Shown in pieces: positions 25,467-34,413 of a stretch of 49,168 nucleotides of DNA. Each line of letters begins with the position of its first letter. Position 1 is the stretch's first letter. The notes under the pieces are model-generated. The model was not told where the DNA came from. It did no database searches and saw only the letters and a list, made by a program, of their open reading frames with translations. A program made the translations under genes and the position numbers. This DNA is from Burkholderiales bacterium (GTDB lineage: Bacteria > Pseudomonadota > Gammaproteobacteria > Burkholderiales > Ga0077523): NCBI GenBank assembly GCA_019745565.1, contig JAIESW010000073.1, forward strand, positions 1-49,168, read 5' to 3'.

Positions 25467-26207
25467 CTAGATTGTCGCCCCGCCGCTCACCTCGATCACC
25501 GCGCCGTTGATGTAGCTCGCTTCGTCCGAGGCGAGAAACGCGTAGGTGTTCGCGATATCCTCCGGCTTGCCCAGCCGCCCCATCGGCACTCTCTCACGCA
25601 TCGTCTCGAGCACTTTTTCCGGAATCGATGCGAGGATCGGTGTCTCCACGAACCCCGGACACACCGCGTTCGCGCGGATGCCCTTGCGTCCGAGTTCGCG
25701 GGCCCAGGTCTTCACCATGCCGATGACGCCGAACTTGCTCGCGGCGTAGTTGGTTTGGCCGAAATTACCGAAGATGCCGACGATGGACGAGGCGTTCAGG
25801 ATCACGCCGGACTGTTGCTCGATCATGATGTCGACGACGGCGCGCGCGCAGTTGTAAGTGCCCTTGAGGTTCACGTCGATGACCTTGTCGAAGGCCACGT
25901 CGGACATCTTCTTCAACTGCGCGTCTATCACGATGCCGGCGTTGTTCACCAGCACGTCGATGCGGCCGTACTTCGCCATCACGGCCTGCACCATCGCGTC
26001 GATGTCGGACCGCTTGGTCACGTCCACCACGAAGCCCATGCCCTCGAAGCCTTCCTTGCGGATGGCATCGACGGTTTCGTCCACCGTCGCCTGGTTCATG
26101 TCGCTGACCACGACCAGCGCGCCTTCGCGCGCGAACTTGAGTGCCGTTGCCTGGCCGATACCGCGCCCGCCACCCGTGATGATGGAGACCTTGCCCTTCA
26201 GTCGCAT
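25467..26207 (-). CDS. Short-chain dehydrogenase/reductase, FabG-like
   Basis: A 246-residue classical SDR. The cofactor-binding TGGGRGIG is at residues 11-18, followed by NNAG, the catalytic Ser in NASSIVG and YAASK. An acidic residue after the second strand (VSDMNQ) suggests a preference for NAD over NADP. It resembles 3-oxoacyl-ACP reductases and beta-hydroxyacyl-CoA dehydrogenases used in polyhydroxybutyrate or aromatic pathways, but the substrate cannot be named. The ATG at 26207 is preceded by AGGA. It is monocistronic as far as visible. Confidence 0.88.
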   Translation of the reverse strand: MRLKGKVSIITGGGRGIGQATALKFAREGALVVVSDMNQATVDETVDAIRKEGFEGMGFVVDVTKRSDIDAMVQAVMAKYGRIDVLVNNAGIVIDAQLKKMSDVAFDKVIDVNLKGTYNCARAVVDIMIEQQSGVILNASSIVGIFGNFGQTNYAASKFGVIGMVKTWARELGRKGIRANAVCPGFVETPILASIPEKVLETMRERVPMGRLGKPEDIANTYAFLASDEASYINGAVIEVSGGATI

Positions 26208-26295
26208 GAGATCCTCGCCAAACCTGTTGTAGGGGGTACCGCGGTTCGGCGGGCACTCTAGACGATCCGTGGGCGGCGCACAATGCACCGGCCCG

Positions 26296-26361
26296 TCACT
26301 CGTCGTCGCTCCGGTAAATCAGTCGTTTGCCGCCGCAATCAGGCAGCGCGCACCGCAACAT
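26296..26361 (-). CDS. Possible 21-residue ORF coupled to tadA
   Basis: Nine bases after the tadA stop, an ATG opens a 21-codon frame, MLRCALPDCGGKRLIYRSDD plus Glu and stop. A TAGG overlapping the tadA stop could serve as ribosome site. The Cys-x4-Cys-Gly-Gly pattern looks like half a zinc knuckle. It may equally be chance or the tail of a decayed gene. There is no other coding signal in this 162-bp gap. Confidence 0.2.
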   Translation of the reverse strand: MLRCALPDCGGKRLIYRSDDE

Positions 26362-26369
26362 CGGCGAAC

Positions 26370-26828
26370 CTAGCCGACGGCCTTCCGGCGCGCCTGGAAG
26401 AAGCGCCGCAGGGTCTCCCCGCACTCCCCTCCCAACAGCCCGGCCTCGACCACGGTGTGATGATTGAGGCGCGTTTCGGCGAACAGGTTGACGACGCTGC
26501 CCGCTGCTCCCGTCTTGGGATCGGGCGCCCCGTACACGACCCTCGCTACCCGCGCATGCATGATCGCGCCGGCGCACATCGCACAGGGTTCGAGCGTCAC
26601 GTACAGCGTGGCGCCGGCGAGGCGATAGTTCTCCACGCGAGCCGCCGCATCGCGCAGCGCGCGAATCTCGGCGTGCGCGGACGGGTCGTGCAGGGAGATG
26701 GGCGCGTTCCAGCCGCGCCCGACGATCGCCCCGTCCAGCACCACCACCGCACCCACCGGCACTTCGCCCTCGGCTTCGGCCTGCCCGGCGAGGGCAAGCG
26801 CCTCCCGCATGAAATCTTCGTCCTGCAT
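26370..26828 (-). CDS. tadA: tRNA-specific adenosine deaminase
   Basis: Deaminates A34 of tRNA-Arg(ACG) to inosine, an essential wobble modification. The 152-residue protein has the zinc and catalytic motif His-Ala-Glu (PSAHAEIRALRDAA) and Pro-Cys-x2-Cys (LEPCAMCAGAIMHARV). The C-terminal motif FFQARRKA is typical of TadA. The ATG at 26828 (MQDEDFMREALALA) was chosen over an earlier one because homology starts here. Confidence 0.95.
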   Translation of the reverse strand: MQDEDFMREALALAGQAEAEGEVPVGAVVVLDGAIVGRGWNAPISLHDPSAHAEIRALRDAAARVENYRLAGATLYVTLEPCAMCAGAIMHARVARVVYGAPDPKTGAAGSVVNLFAETRLNHHTVVEAGLLGGECGETLRRFFQARRKAVG

Positions 26829-26871
26829 CACTCCGAGGGTGTCGTGCCGGTGAATGACGTCAGCGTCGCCG

Positions 26872-26934
26872 GGCCGCCCCAAGACGCTGACACGCCCCCT
26901 CGGGGGGCAGCGACCAGCGCAAGCGTGGGGGCGG
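26872..26934. repeat. Nested GC-rich inverted repeat upstream of tadA
   Basis: An outer CCGCCCC (26874-26880) pairs with GGGGCGG (26927-26933). The inner palindrome GCCCCCTCGGGGGGC (26894-26908) lies between them, together with GACGCT/AGCGCAAGCG sequence. The inner CCCCCTCGGGGGG is a common style of intergenic repeat in Betaproteobacteria. It lies between two minus-strand genes and could terminate transcription of the small exported protein gene. Confidence 0.5.
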
Positions 26935-26941
26935 TCTCATC

Positions 26942-27205
26942 CTAGTTCTTCGTATCCTTGAATTCGTACTTGGCATCCGGCACGACGGTACCTTCGCATG
27001 CCGCGGCCAGATTCTTCTTGGCGTTGTTACAGGCGATGGGTACCTGAACCATGATGTCGTCGGGATTGCCCTTGCCGCTGCAGAAATACTCCACCTGACT
27101 CTTCGCGTCTTCACAGGATCCCGCACGCGTGTCCTTCTCCGCGGCCGTCAACGCGAACGGAACGAAACCGAGCATCGTTGCTGCGATCAAGCAATGGGTT
27201 CTCAT
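26942..27205 (-). CDS. Small exported Cys-containing protein, unknown function
   Basis: An 87-residue protein with a clear signal peptide (CLIAATMLGFVPFALTAAE, cleavage near residue 21). The roughly 65-residue mature part has four cysteines (GSCEDAK, YFCSGKG, IACNNAK, AACEGT), an even number that suggests two disulfides in the periplasm. I do not recognise the family. A GGAGGCC sequence just upstream of the ATG (CCTC on the plus strand near 27212) supports translation. It has no close operon partner. Confidence 0.7.
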   Translation of the reverse strand: MRTHCLIAATMLGFVPFALTAAEKDTRAGSCEDAKSQVEYFCSGKGNPDDIMVQVPIACNNAKKNLAAACEGTVVPDAKYEFKDTKN

Positions 27206-27326
27206 GGGGGCCTCCTCGTTCCACTATCGGTCTTCGCCCGAAGGGCTGCCGCGCGATCGGGCTGCCATCGCCGACCTCACGGGTCGGATCGACGCGTGCA
27301 TGGTACTCCGCTGCGAAGCCGTCCCG

Positions 27327-27908
27327 TCAGGCGGAGAGCGGCCAGTGCGCCAGGCGCTCGTAGCGCCCGGTGCCCTGCAGGCTGTCGAACAGCACGAACT
27401 CGGTCACGGTCCACGTGATCGGTTCGATGCTCTGCTCCGGCACCACCTTGCCGTCGTACAGCAGGGTGACGTGCGGCGTGAAATACGAGCGCACGGCGCG
27501 GCAGACGCCGTGTCGGCGCAAGGCATCGGCCAGAGTTCGGTGCAGTTCTTCCAGCGCCGGTTGCGCCTTCTGCGCCTGGGCGACCAGCACGCGGTTGCCG
27601 CGCCCGCTGTTGAAGCTGACGACGCGGTCGAACGTGACCTCGAACCGGGGCAACGATAGGCCGCCGACTGCGGCTGAAACGTTCGGCACGAGCCGGCTCG
27701 GCACTTCCGAATACTCCGCGATCCCGTGCAGGGAAACGTGCAGGCGCTCCCGGTCCTGGATCCCGCCCTTGAGGCCGCGCTCGGTACGCAGGCGCTCGGC
27801 CAGCGCCGTCAACCGGTCCGGGGCATCCCCCTCCGGTGCGAGGGCGAGGAAGATGTTGTGGATGACTGCGGGGGACTCGAAACCTTCCAGCGCAAGTTGA
27901 CCGGACAT
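27327..27908 (-). CDS. thpR: 2'-5' RNA ligase family 2H phosphoesterase
   Basis: A 193-residue member of the 2H superfamily, named for two His-x-(Ser/Thr) motifs, here HVSLHG in the N-terminal lobe and HVTLLYD in the C-terminal lobe. Bacterial members (ThpR, LigT) act as RNA 2',3'-cyclic phosphodiesterases and in vitro tRNA ligases. The start ATG at 27908 gives MSGQLALEGF; longer upstream frames overlap lhr without homology. It follows lhr by 32 bases on the same strand, so the two may be cotranscribed. Confidence 0.85.
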   Translation of the reverse strand: MSGQLALEGFESPAVIHNIFLALAPEGDAPDRLTALAERLRTERGLKGGIQDRERLHVSLHGIAEYSEVPSRLVPNVSAAVGGLSLPRFEVTFDRVVSFNSGRGNRVLVAQAQKAQPALEELHRTLADALRRHGVCRAVRSYFTPHVTLLYDGKVVPEQSIEPITWTVTEFVLFDSLQGTGRYERLAHWPLSA

Positions 27909-27940
27909 CGGCGATTCACGGTTGAGAAAGACCGCGCAGT

Positions 27941-30900
27941 CTACTGCGACAGCGGCGGCGTTTCGAAATAGTTGCCGGGCCGCTGCCGCCGGATGAGCAG
28001 ATTCCGGATCTCCCACTGTTCGCCGGCATCGAGCGACTTCAGATACTGAACGTCGCCGCCGCTGTAGACCGCCACGGGTACGCCGTTCTCGAACAGCAGC
28101 CGGTTGCCGGCGAGCCGCGCCACCTTCTCGCCCGGTGTGAGGATGCCAGCCAGATTCAGCGGATCGGCGGCGGAGATGCTCACGCGGTCCACACCCGGCG
28201 CCTTGGCGATCTTGCGCAGGGCCGCCGCGGCATCGGACAGGGCGAACTGCTCGCCGGCGAAGCCGTTCACGAATCTTCCACCGCGGATCTCGCCGCGCGC
28301 CTCCAGCCGCCGGTAGACGTAGTGCAGGTCGCGCCAGGGCGGCAGGCCGGCCTCCCGGTCCAGCAGCTTGCGGAACACCACGCCGTAGCGGCGCAGCAGC
28401 ACGCGGGCGATGTGCTCGACGTGCGGTTCCGCCAGCGCGCCGGCATTCGCAACCGGGGCGCGCGACAGCCGGGTGAGCGACCAGCGCCCCGCTTCTTCCA
28501 AGCCCATGGCGGCACCGCGCCACCAGCGCTGCTTGCGGCGCTTCTCCGCCGGCGTCACCAGCGCCCGCAGCCCGACGAACGAATCGCAGGTGACGAGGCC
28601 TTGCGCCACGAGCTCGGCGAGCGCCTGTTCCACTTCCGTGCCGAGCAGACTCGCGTCGTGCTGCAGATCGGAGAAGAAGCTCGCCCCATGAGCGCGCAAC
28701 GCCTCCAGCACCTTGAGCGCCTTGCCCGACAACGCCGACTCGTCGGCCGCGGCGGCATCCTGTTGCCAATACCCGAGGGACTCGCGCTCGCACAGCAGGA
28801 TCGGTGTGCCGCGGATCGGTCCGGACTTGCGACCGGCCTCGCCCGCCTCAGCCGGCCGCCACCACACGACGCGGCCGGTCGCGCAGAGCTTGTCGAGCAT
28901 GTCGGGCGAATAATCCTTGGTGCGCGCGAGCAGGAGATCCTCCTCCCAGGCCGCGGCAGGTCCGGCGAACCCTTCGAGCTGGCGCAGCACGGCGACGAGG
29001 CCGGTCTCGCCCTGGCGTCGTTCGTCGCCAAGTTCGGAACCGGGTGCGCCGGCCAGCTGATGCCAGCGGAACAGGAAGCGCAGGAACTGCGCCGGGGCCA
29101 CCGGCTGGATATCGGCCCGCAGGCGATCGCGCGTGCGACGGTGCATGCGCGCCAGCAGGCGCCGATCGCACCATTCCTCGACGCCGGACGTCGTGAACGC
29201 ACCGCGCATGACAGCGCCCTCGCCTTCGAGCTGCGCGAGGCTGCCCGCGATCGCGCGCCCCTCCAGACCGAGCGGCGCAGCCAACTCATCCGCGGTGACC
29301 GGCCCCAGCAATTCCAGACGCCCGCGCAGGATCTCGCGCAACGCCACATCGCGGTCCGGCCGATCGGACTCGACGGCACCGATCGGCGGCGACATTGCGG
29401 CATCGGGAAGCACGGCCAGGAACTCGTGCAACCGTTCCGCCGCCACAATCATCCCGTCGCCGACCTGCACGCGGGTCACCCGTCGCTGCAGCTCGAGCGA
29501 TGCGATGAACTCGGGGTAGCCCGCTTCGGCCGCCGTCAGGAAGCCGTGCACCACCAGCGCATCGTGCAACTCGTCGGCATTGCCGATGACCGGCCAGGCT
29601 TCCTCGCGCACCTGCGCGATCATCTGCGGATCGAGCCGGCCCAGATCCTCGGCGGTCCGGATGTCCATGAACGGCTGGGTGCTGACGGCCTTGGTGCGGC
29701 GCTCCTCTGCGGCCCCGTCGTCCAGGAATGCATAGGGCTTCGCGTTGAGGATCGCGAGGGACAAGGGTGACGGCGAAGCGAGATCGCAGGTCGTAACCTC
29801 GACTTCGCCGGACTCCATGCGCTTCAGCAGGCGCAGGAAGCCGTCCACGTCCATGGTCTCGTGCAGGCAGTCCTCGAGCGTCTGCGCCACCAGCGGATGG
29901 TCGGGAATCTCGCGCTCGCCCACCAGGTTCTCGGCGCAGGCCACCTGATCGGGAAACACCACGGTGAGCAGATCCTGCGCATCGGAGCGTTGGAACTGCG
30001 GCGGTACCTTCTTGCCGCCGTTCATCCGCCGTACCGCCAGCGCGGAGGTCGCGTTCCAGCGCCAGCGCGTACCGAACATGGGCGCATCGAGCAGCGCCTG
30101 CACCAGCACGTCCTTTGCCGTAGCGGACTTGAGGTAGTGCTTCACGTCCTCCAGCGGAAAGCTGTGCGTGGGCCCGAGCGACAACACGATGCTGTCATCG
30201 AGCGCGCTCGCCTGCAGCTCGAAGTTGAACTGCCGGCAGAAGCGTTTGCGCAGTGCCAGCCCCCACGCCTTGTTGATGCGCGAACCGTAGGGGGAATGGA
30301 TCACCAGATGGGTGTCGCCCACCTCGTCGAAGAAGCGCTCGAACACGATGTGCTTCTCGCTCGGCAATACACCGAGCGCGGCCTTGGCCACCGCCAGGTA
30401 GTGCGCCAGCTGCCGCGCCGCAGCCGGCGGCAGCAACAGCTCCTCGTGCAGCCAGCGCTCGCAGGCCTCGATGCCCTGATCGATGGGAGCTTCCGCCATC
30501 TCGGCGAGGTGTGAGACTGCCCGGCTCAGCTCATCGGTCCGTCCCAGGCCTTCGCCCAGCCAGAACGGCATGGTCGGCGGCTGGCCCTTGGCGTCTTCCA
30601 CGAATACCTTGCCGGTCTCCACCTTCACGATGCGGTAGGAGACGTTACCCAACTGGAAGATGTCGCCGGCCAGGCTTTCGAACGCGAAATCCTCGTTGAG
30701 CGTGCCGACCCGGTGTTCCTCGGGCAGCAGCACCACGTCGTAGTCGAACTGGTCCGGAATCACGCCGGCGTTGGTGACCGCGACCAGCTTCGCGCCGCGG
30801 CGTGGCCGCAGGATGCGGTTGACGGCGTCGTAGTGCAGCCAGGCGCCGCGACGACCCCGGCGTGTGCTGTAGCCCTCGGCCAGCATCTGCACCACCTGCT

Positions 30901-32263
30901 CGAACTCGCGCAACTCGAGATCGCCGTACGGCTGCGCGGCACGGAACCGGTCGTAAAGTTCCTGCACGCCCCACTCGCGGCACGCCACTTCAGCCACGAT
31001 CTGCTGCGCCAGCGCATCCAGCGGGTGGCGCGGCACACGGATGCGGTCGAGATCGCCATGGTTTACTGCGTTCAGCAGCGCGGCGCACTCGAACAGATCG
31101 TCCAGCGACAGCGGGAAGAGTCGCCCCTTCGGAATGGCCCCGATCGCATGTCCCGCACGGCCGACCCGCTGCACGAACGCGTTGATGGAACGCGGCGAGC
31201 CGAGTTGGCAGACGAGATCGATGTCACCGATGTCGATGCCCAGTTCGAGCGAGCTCGTAGCCACCAGCGCCTTCAGCGTCCCCGCTTTCAGGCGCTGCTC
31301 CGCATCCAGACGATGCTCACGCGCGAGGCTGCCGTGATGCGCGGCGACGTGTTCTTCACCCAACCGCTCCGCGAGGTGCCGCGACACGCGCTCGGCGCTG
31401 CGGCGCTGATTGACGAAGATCAGCGTGGTTCGGTGCTGCGCGATCAGCTCGGTCAATCGGTCGTACACCTCGCCCCAGACTTCCGTGGCCATCACGGCCG
31501 AGAGCGGAGAGCGTGGCATCTCGATCGCGAGATCGCGTTCGCGCACGTGGCCGGTATCGATGATGGCCACGTCCTCGTCCCGCTGCCCGATGAGGAAGCG
31601 CGCCATGTCGTCGAGTGGCTTCACGGTGGCGGACAGGCCGATGCGCACCGGCGGTGCGTCACACAGCGCCACGAGCCGTTCGAGCGACAGCAGCAGATGC
31701 GAGCCGCGCTTGGCTCCCGCCACGGCGTGCAGTTCGTCGACGATGACGCTTTTCACGGACTTCAGCATCGCGCGACCGGAATCGGACGTGAGCAGGATGT
31801 ACAACGACTCGGGCGTGGTCACCAGGATGTGCGGCGGCGTGCGGCGCATGCTGGCCCGTTCCACGGCCGGTGTATCCCCGGTGCGCACCGCCGCTCGGAT
31901 ACCCAGGTCAGGAAGCCCCATAGCCACCAGCCCGGTGCGGATCCCGGCCAGCGGCTCCTGCAGGTTCTTGCGGATGTCGTTCGACAATGCCTTGAGCGGC
32001 GAGACGTACAGGACGTGGACTTCGTCCTCGAGGCCGCACTCCAGCCCTTCGATCACCAGGTCGTTGATGGCCGCCAGGAAGGCGGCCAACGTCTTGCCGG
32101 ACCCGGTCGGTGCGGCGATCAGCGCATGCCGGCGTTGCGTCGTGGAAGCCCAGGCGCGAGCCTGGACTTCCGTCGGCTGGCCGAAACGTTCCCGCAGCCA
32201 GCCGGAAACCGCGGGGTGGAACGGTGTGCCGTCGGTGGCGGGCGCAGGGATCCGGGCGTTCAT
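27941..32263 (-). CDS. lhr: Large helicase-related protein (Lhr), superfamily 2 DNA helicase
   Basis: A 1440-residue ATP-dependent 3'-5' DNA translocase linked to repair of alkylation or crosslink damage. The N-terminal RecA pair has a Walker A PTGSGKT with Lys57, the DEAH-box variant VIVDELHAVAG, then LIFVNQRRSAERVSRHLAERL and motif VI QRVGRAGH. Winged-helix and Lhr-specific domains follow (LGNVSYRIVKVETGKVFVED; SPYGSRINKAWGLALRKRF). The long C-terminal extension of about 550 residues is the form seen in proteobacterial and actinobacterial Lhr. In E. coli and relatives lhr is often near rnt; here the neighbour is a 2H phosphoesterase. The ATG at 32263 fits homology (MNARIPAP). Confidence 0.94.
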   Translation of the reverse strand: MNARIPAPATDGTPFHPAVSGWLRERFGQPTEVQARAWASTTQRRHALIAAPTGSGKTLAAFLAAINDLVIEGLECGLEDEVHVLYVSPLKALSNDIRKNLQEPLAGIRTGLVAMGLPDLGIRAAVRTGDTPAVERASMRRTPPHILVTTPESLYILLTSDSGRAMLKSVKSVIVDELHAVAGAKRGSHLLLSLERLVALCDAPPVRIGLSATVKPLDDMARFLIGQRDEDVAIIDTGHVRERDLAIEMPRSPLSAVMATEVWGEVYDRLTELIAQHRTTLIFVNQRRSAERVSRHLAERLGEEHVAAHHGSLAREHRLDAEQRLKAGTLKALVATSSLELGIDIGDIDLVCQLGSPRSINAFVQRVGRAGHAIGAIPKGRLFPLSLDDLFECAALLNAVNHGDLDRIRVPRHPLDALAQQIVAEVACREWGVQELYDRFRAAQPYGDLELREFEQVVQMLAEGYSTRRGRRGAWLHYDAVNRILRPRRGAKLVAVTNAGVIPDQFDYDVVLLPEEHRVGTLNEDFAFESLAGDIFQLGNVSYRIVKVETGKVFVEDAKGQPPTMPFWLGEGLGRTDELSRAVSHLAEMAEAPIDQGIEACERWLHEELLLPPAAARQLAHYLAVAKAALGVLPSEKHIVFERFFDEVGDTHLVIHSPYGSRINKAWGLALRKRFCRQFNFELQASALDDSIVLSLGPTHSFPLEDVKHYLKSATAKDVLVQALLDAPMFGTRWRWNATSALAVRRMNGGKKVPPQFQRSDAQDLLTVVFPDQVACAENLVGEREIPDHPLVAQTLEDCLHETMDVDGFLRLLKRMESGEVEVTTCDLASPSPLSLAILNAKPYAFLDDGAAEERRTKAVSTQPFMDIRTAEDLGRLDPQMIAQVREEAWPVIGNADELHDALVVHGFLTAAEAGYPEFIASLELQRRVTRVQVGDGMIVAAERLHEFLAVLPDAAMSPPIGAVESDRPDRDVALREILRGRLELLGPVTADELAAPLGLEGRAIAGSLAQLEGEGAVMRGAFTTSGVEEWCDRRLLARMHRRTRDRLRADIQPVAPAQFLRFLFRWHQLAGAPGSELGDERRQGETGLVAVLRQLEGFAGPAAAWEEDLLLARTKDYSPDMLDKLCATGRVVWWRPAEAGEAGRKSGPIRGTPILLCERESLGYWQQDAAAADESALSGKALKVLEALRAHGASFFSDLQHDASLLGTEVEQALAELVAQGLVTCDSFVGLRALVTPAEKRRKQRWWRGAAMGLEEAGRWSLTRLSRAPVANAGALAEPHVEHIARVLLRRYGVVFRKLLDREAGLPPWRDLHYVYRRLEARGEIRGGRFVNGFAGEQFALSDAAAALRKIAKAPGVDRVSISAADPLNLAGILTPGEKVARLAGNRLLFENGVPVAVYSGGDVQYLKSLDAGEQWEIRNLLIRRQRPGNYFETPPLSQ

Positions 32264-32574
32264 GGGTTCAATTGTGGCGCATTCTCCGGCCGGGACGAGA
32301 TAGACCGTTGGGCTCACACGAGTTCACCCGACCCGTACCGGGAACCTCACCGCCCGTCACAGCGAGGTCAACGGCTGGAGAAACGCCGGACTGCCCTGGA
32401 GCTACCGGCGCGCCAGGGAGAAGATGTACTTCCCGAAGTGACCGGGCGCCCCTTACCGAACCCTCCCGACACCCTGTAGACTGCCGGGCAAAAGACAAAA
32501 GGGGTGTCCCGCCGGGACCGTCGGAACAGACGGCCAAAATGTGCGGTCGCTCCTGCCGGAGGAGAAGACCGTTC
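32264..32574. other. Intergenic region between divergent lhr and the kor-like operon
   Basis: This 311-bp gap carries no gene I can support. A weak promoter candidate for the plus-strand operon is TTACCG (32453-32458), 18 bases, TAGACT (32477-32482). The ribosome site GGAGGAG (32558-32564) precedes a GTG at 32575. An alternative ATG at 32539 is in the same frame. No promoter for lhr is obvious. Confidence 0.4.
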
Positions 32575-34413
32575 GTGCGACCTACAGACGTTGACGACCC
32601 GGGATATTTCCACAAGGTCGTCGATTGCCAATGGGCGTGTCCCGCCCATACCCCTGTTCCCGAATACATCCGTCTGATCGCCCAGGGTCGTTACGACGAC
32701 GCCTACATGGTCAACTGGGTGTCCAACGTTTTCCCCGGCGTGTTGGGCCGGACCTGCGACCGGCCCTGTGAACCGGCCTGTCGGCGCGGGCGGGTCGAGG
32801 AACAGAACACCGCGAAGCCCGAACCGGTCGCCATCTGCCGCTTGAAGCGGGTCGCCGCCGACTTCAAGGGCGACGACATGCGCGCCCGTCTACCCCGTGC
32901 GCCCGCGAAGAACGGCAAGCGCGTGGCCTGTATCGGTGCCGGGCCGGCTTCGCTTACCGTGGCGCGCGATCTGGCCTCCCAGGGCTACGCCGTCACGGTG
33001 TTCGACGGCGAGCAGAAGGCCGGCGGCTTCATCCGCACCCAGATCCCGCGCTTCCGCCTCCCCGAAAGCGTGATCGACGAGGAATGCGGCTACATCCTCA
33101 ACCTCGGCGTGGAATTCCGCGGTGGGCAACGCGTCGATTCCATGAGTGCGCTGCTGGCCGAACCCTGGGACGCGGTTTTCGTCGGCTGCGGCGCGCCGCG
33201 CGGGCGCGATCTCGACATCCCCGGTCGCCGCGAAGCTGCCGCGGACATCCACATCGGCATCGACTGGCTCGCGTCCGTGTCGTTCGGTCACGTGAGCAGC
33301 GTGAAGAAGCGCGTCATCGTGCTGGGCGGCGGCAACACCGCGATGGATTGCTGTCGCTCCGCGCGCCGCCTCGGCGCCGATGAAGTGAGGGTGGTGGTGC
33401 GCTCCGGCTACGAGGAGATGAAGGCCTCGCCGTGGGAGAAGGAGGATGCCATGCACGAAGGCATCCCCATCATCAACTACCACGTGCCCAAGGCGTTCCT
33501 GCACGAGAACGGCACCCTCACCGGCATGGTGTTCGAGATCGTGAAGGCGGTGTACGACGACCAGGGTCGCCGTTCGCTGGTGCCGACGGGGGAGGCCGAC
33601 GTCACCATCCCCTGCGACGAAGTGCTGATCGCGGTGGGCCAGGAGAACAGCTTCCCCTGGATCGAGCGCGACTGCGGCATCGCCTTCGACCGCTGGGGAC
33701 TGCCGGAACTGGATGCGAAGACGTTCCAGTCCACCGTGCCGAAGGTCTTCTTCGGCGGCGACGCCGCCTTCGGACCGAAGAACATCATCACCGCGGTCGC
33801 GCACGGCCACGAGGCTGCGGTATCGATCGACCGCTTCCTGCACGACGAGCCGATCGCGAAACGACCGCCGCCGCACGTGAATCTGGTGTCGCAGAAGATG
33901 GGCATCCACGAGTGGAGCTACCACAACGCGGTGTCGAACGACCTCCGCTCGAAGGTGCCGTGGGCCGCCGCGCAGAAGGCGCTCGCCAGCATCAAGGTGG
34001 AAGTCGAACTGGGCTTCGACCCGGTCACGGCGCTGAAGGAAGCCGAGCGCTGCCTGAACTGCGACGTGCAGACCGTGTTCACGGAGAAGCAATGCATCGA
34101 GTGCGACGCCTGCGTGGACATCTGTCCGATGGATTGCATCACCTTCACCGACAACGGTGAGGAAGAAGATCTGCGCGCGCGACTCAAGGCGCCGGCGACC
34201 AACGCCGAGCAGGCGCTCTACGTGAGCGGCCCGCTCAAGACGAGCCGCATCATGGTGAAGGACGAGGACGTCTGCCTGCACTGCGGCCTGTGCGCCGAGC
34301 GCTGTCCGACGGGTGCGTGGGACATGCAGAAGTTCCTGCTGCAGACCACGCAGGCCGGCCCGGCCTGTCGTGACGGCAAGCCCGGGACGGTGCGCGTGGT
34401 GAACGCGGCATGA
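32575..34413 (+). CDS. GltD-like FAD/NAD(P) oxidoreductase with C-terminal 2[4Fe-4S] ferredoxin domain
   Basis: A 612-residue flavoprotein. The N-terminal iron-sulfur part is as in glutamate synthase small subunit, with cysteines in CQWACPAHTP and CDRPCEPACRRG. The FAD-binding GAGPASLTVARDLA lies near residue 120 and the NAD(P)-binding VLGGGNTAMDCCRSA near 252. A C-terminal bacterial ferredoxin module has CIECDACVDICP (about 507) and CLHCGLCAERCP (about 568), enough for two [4Fe-4S] clusters. It is coupled by ATGA to the 2-oxoacid oxidoreductase genes, so it probably passes their electrons to NAD(P) or the reverse. The GTG start follows GGAGGAG by 10 bases. Confidence 0.85.
   Translation: MRPTDVDDPGYFHKVVDCQWACPAHTPVPEYIRLIAQGRYDDAYMVNWVSNVFPGVLGRTCDRPCEPACRRGRVEEQNTAKPEPVAICRLKRVAADFKGDDMRARLPRAPAKNGKRVACIGAGPASLTVARDLASQGYAVTVFDGEQKAGGFIRTQIPRFRLPESVIDEECGYILNLGVEFRGGQRVDSMSALLAEPWDAVFVGCGAPRGRDLDIPGRREAAADIHIGIDWLASVSFGHVSSVKKRVIVLGGGNTAMDCCRSARRLGADEVRVVVRSGYEEMKASPWEKEDAMHEGIPIINYHVPKAFLHENGTLTGMVFEIVKAVYDDQGRRSLVPTGEADVTIPCDEVLIAVGQENSFPWIERDCGIAFDRWGLPELDAKTFQSTVPKVFFGGDAAFGPKNIITAVAHGHEAAVSIDRFLHDEPIAKRPPPHVNLVSQKMGIHEWSYHNAVSNDLRSKVPWAAAQKALASIKVEVELGFDPVTALKEAERCLNCDVQTVFTEKQCIECDACVDICPMDCITFTDNGEEEDLRARLKAPATNAEQALYVSGPLKTSRIMVKDEDVCLHCGLCAERCPTGAWDMQKFLLQTTQAGPACRDGKPGTVRVVNAA

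Noticed and set aside
26872..26934. Riboswitch or structured RNA upstream of tadA
   Set aside because: The stems are simple C-run/G-run palindromes like other intergenic repeats; no known aptamer core is visible.
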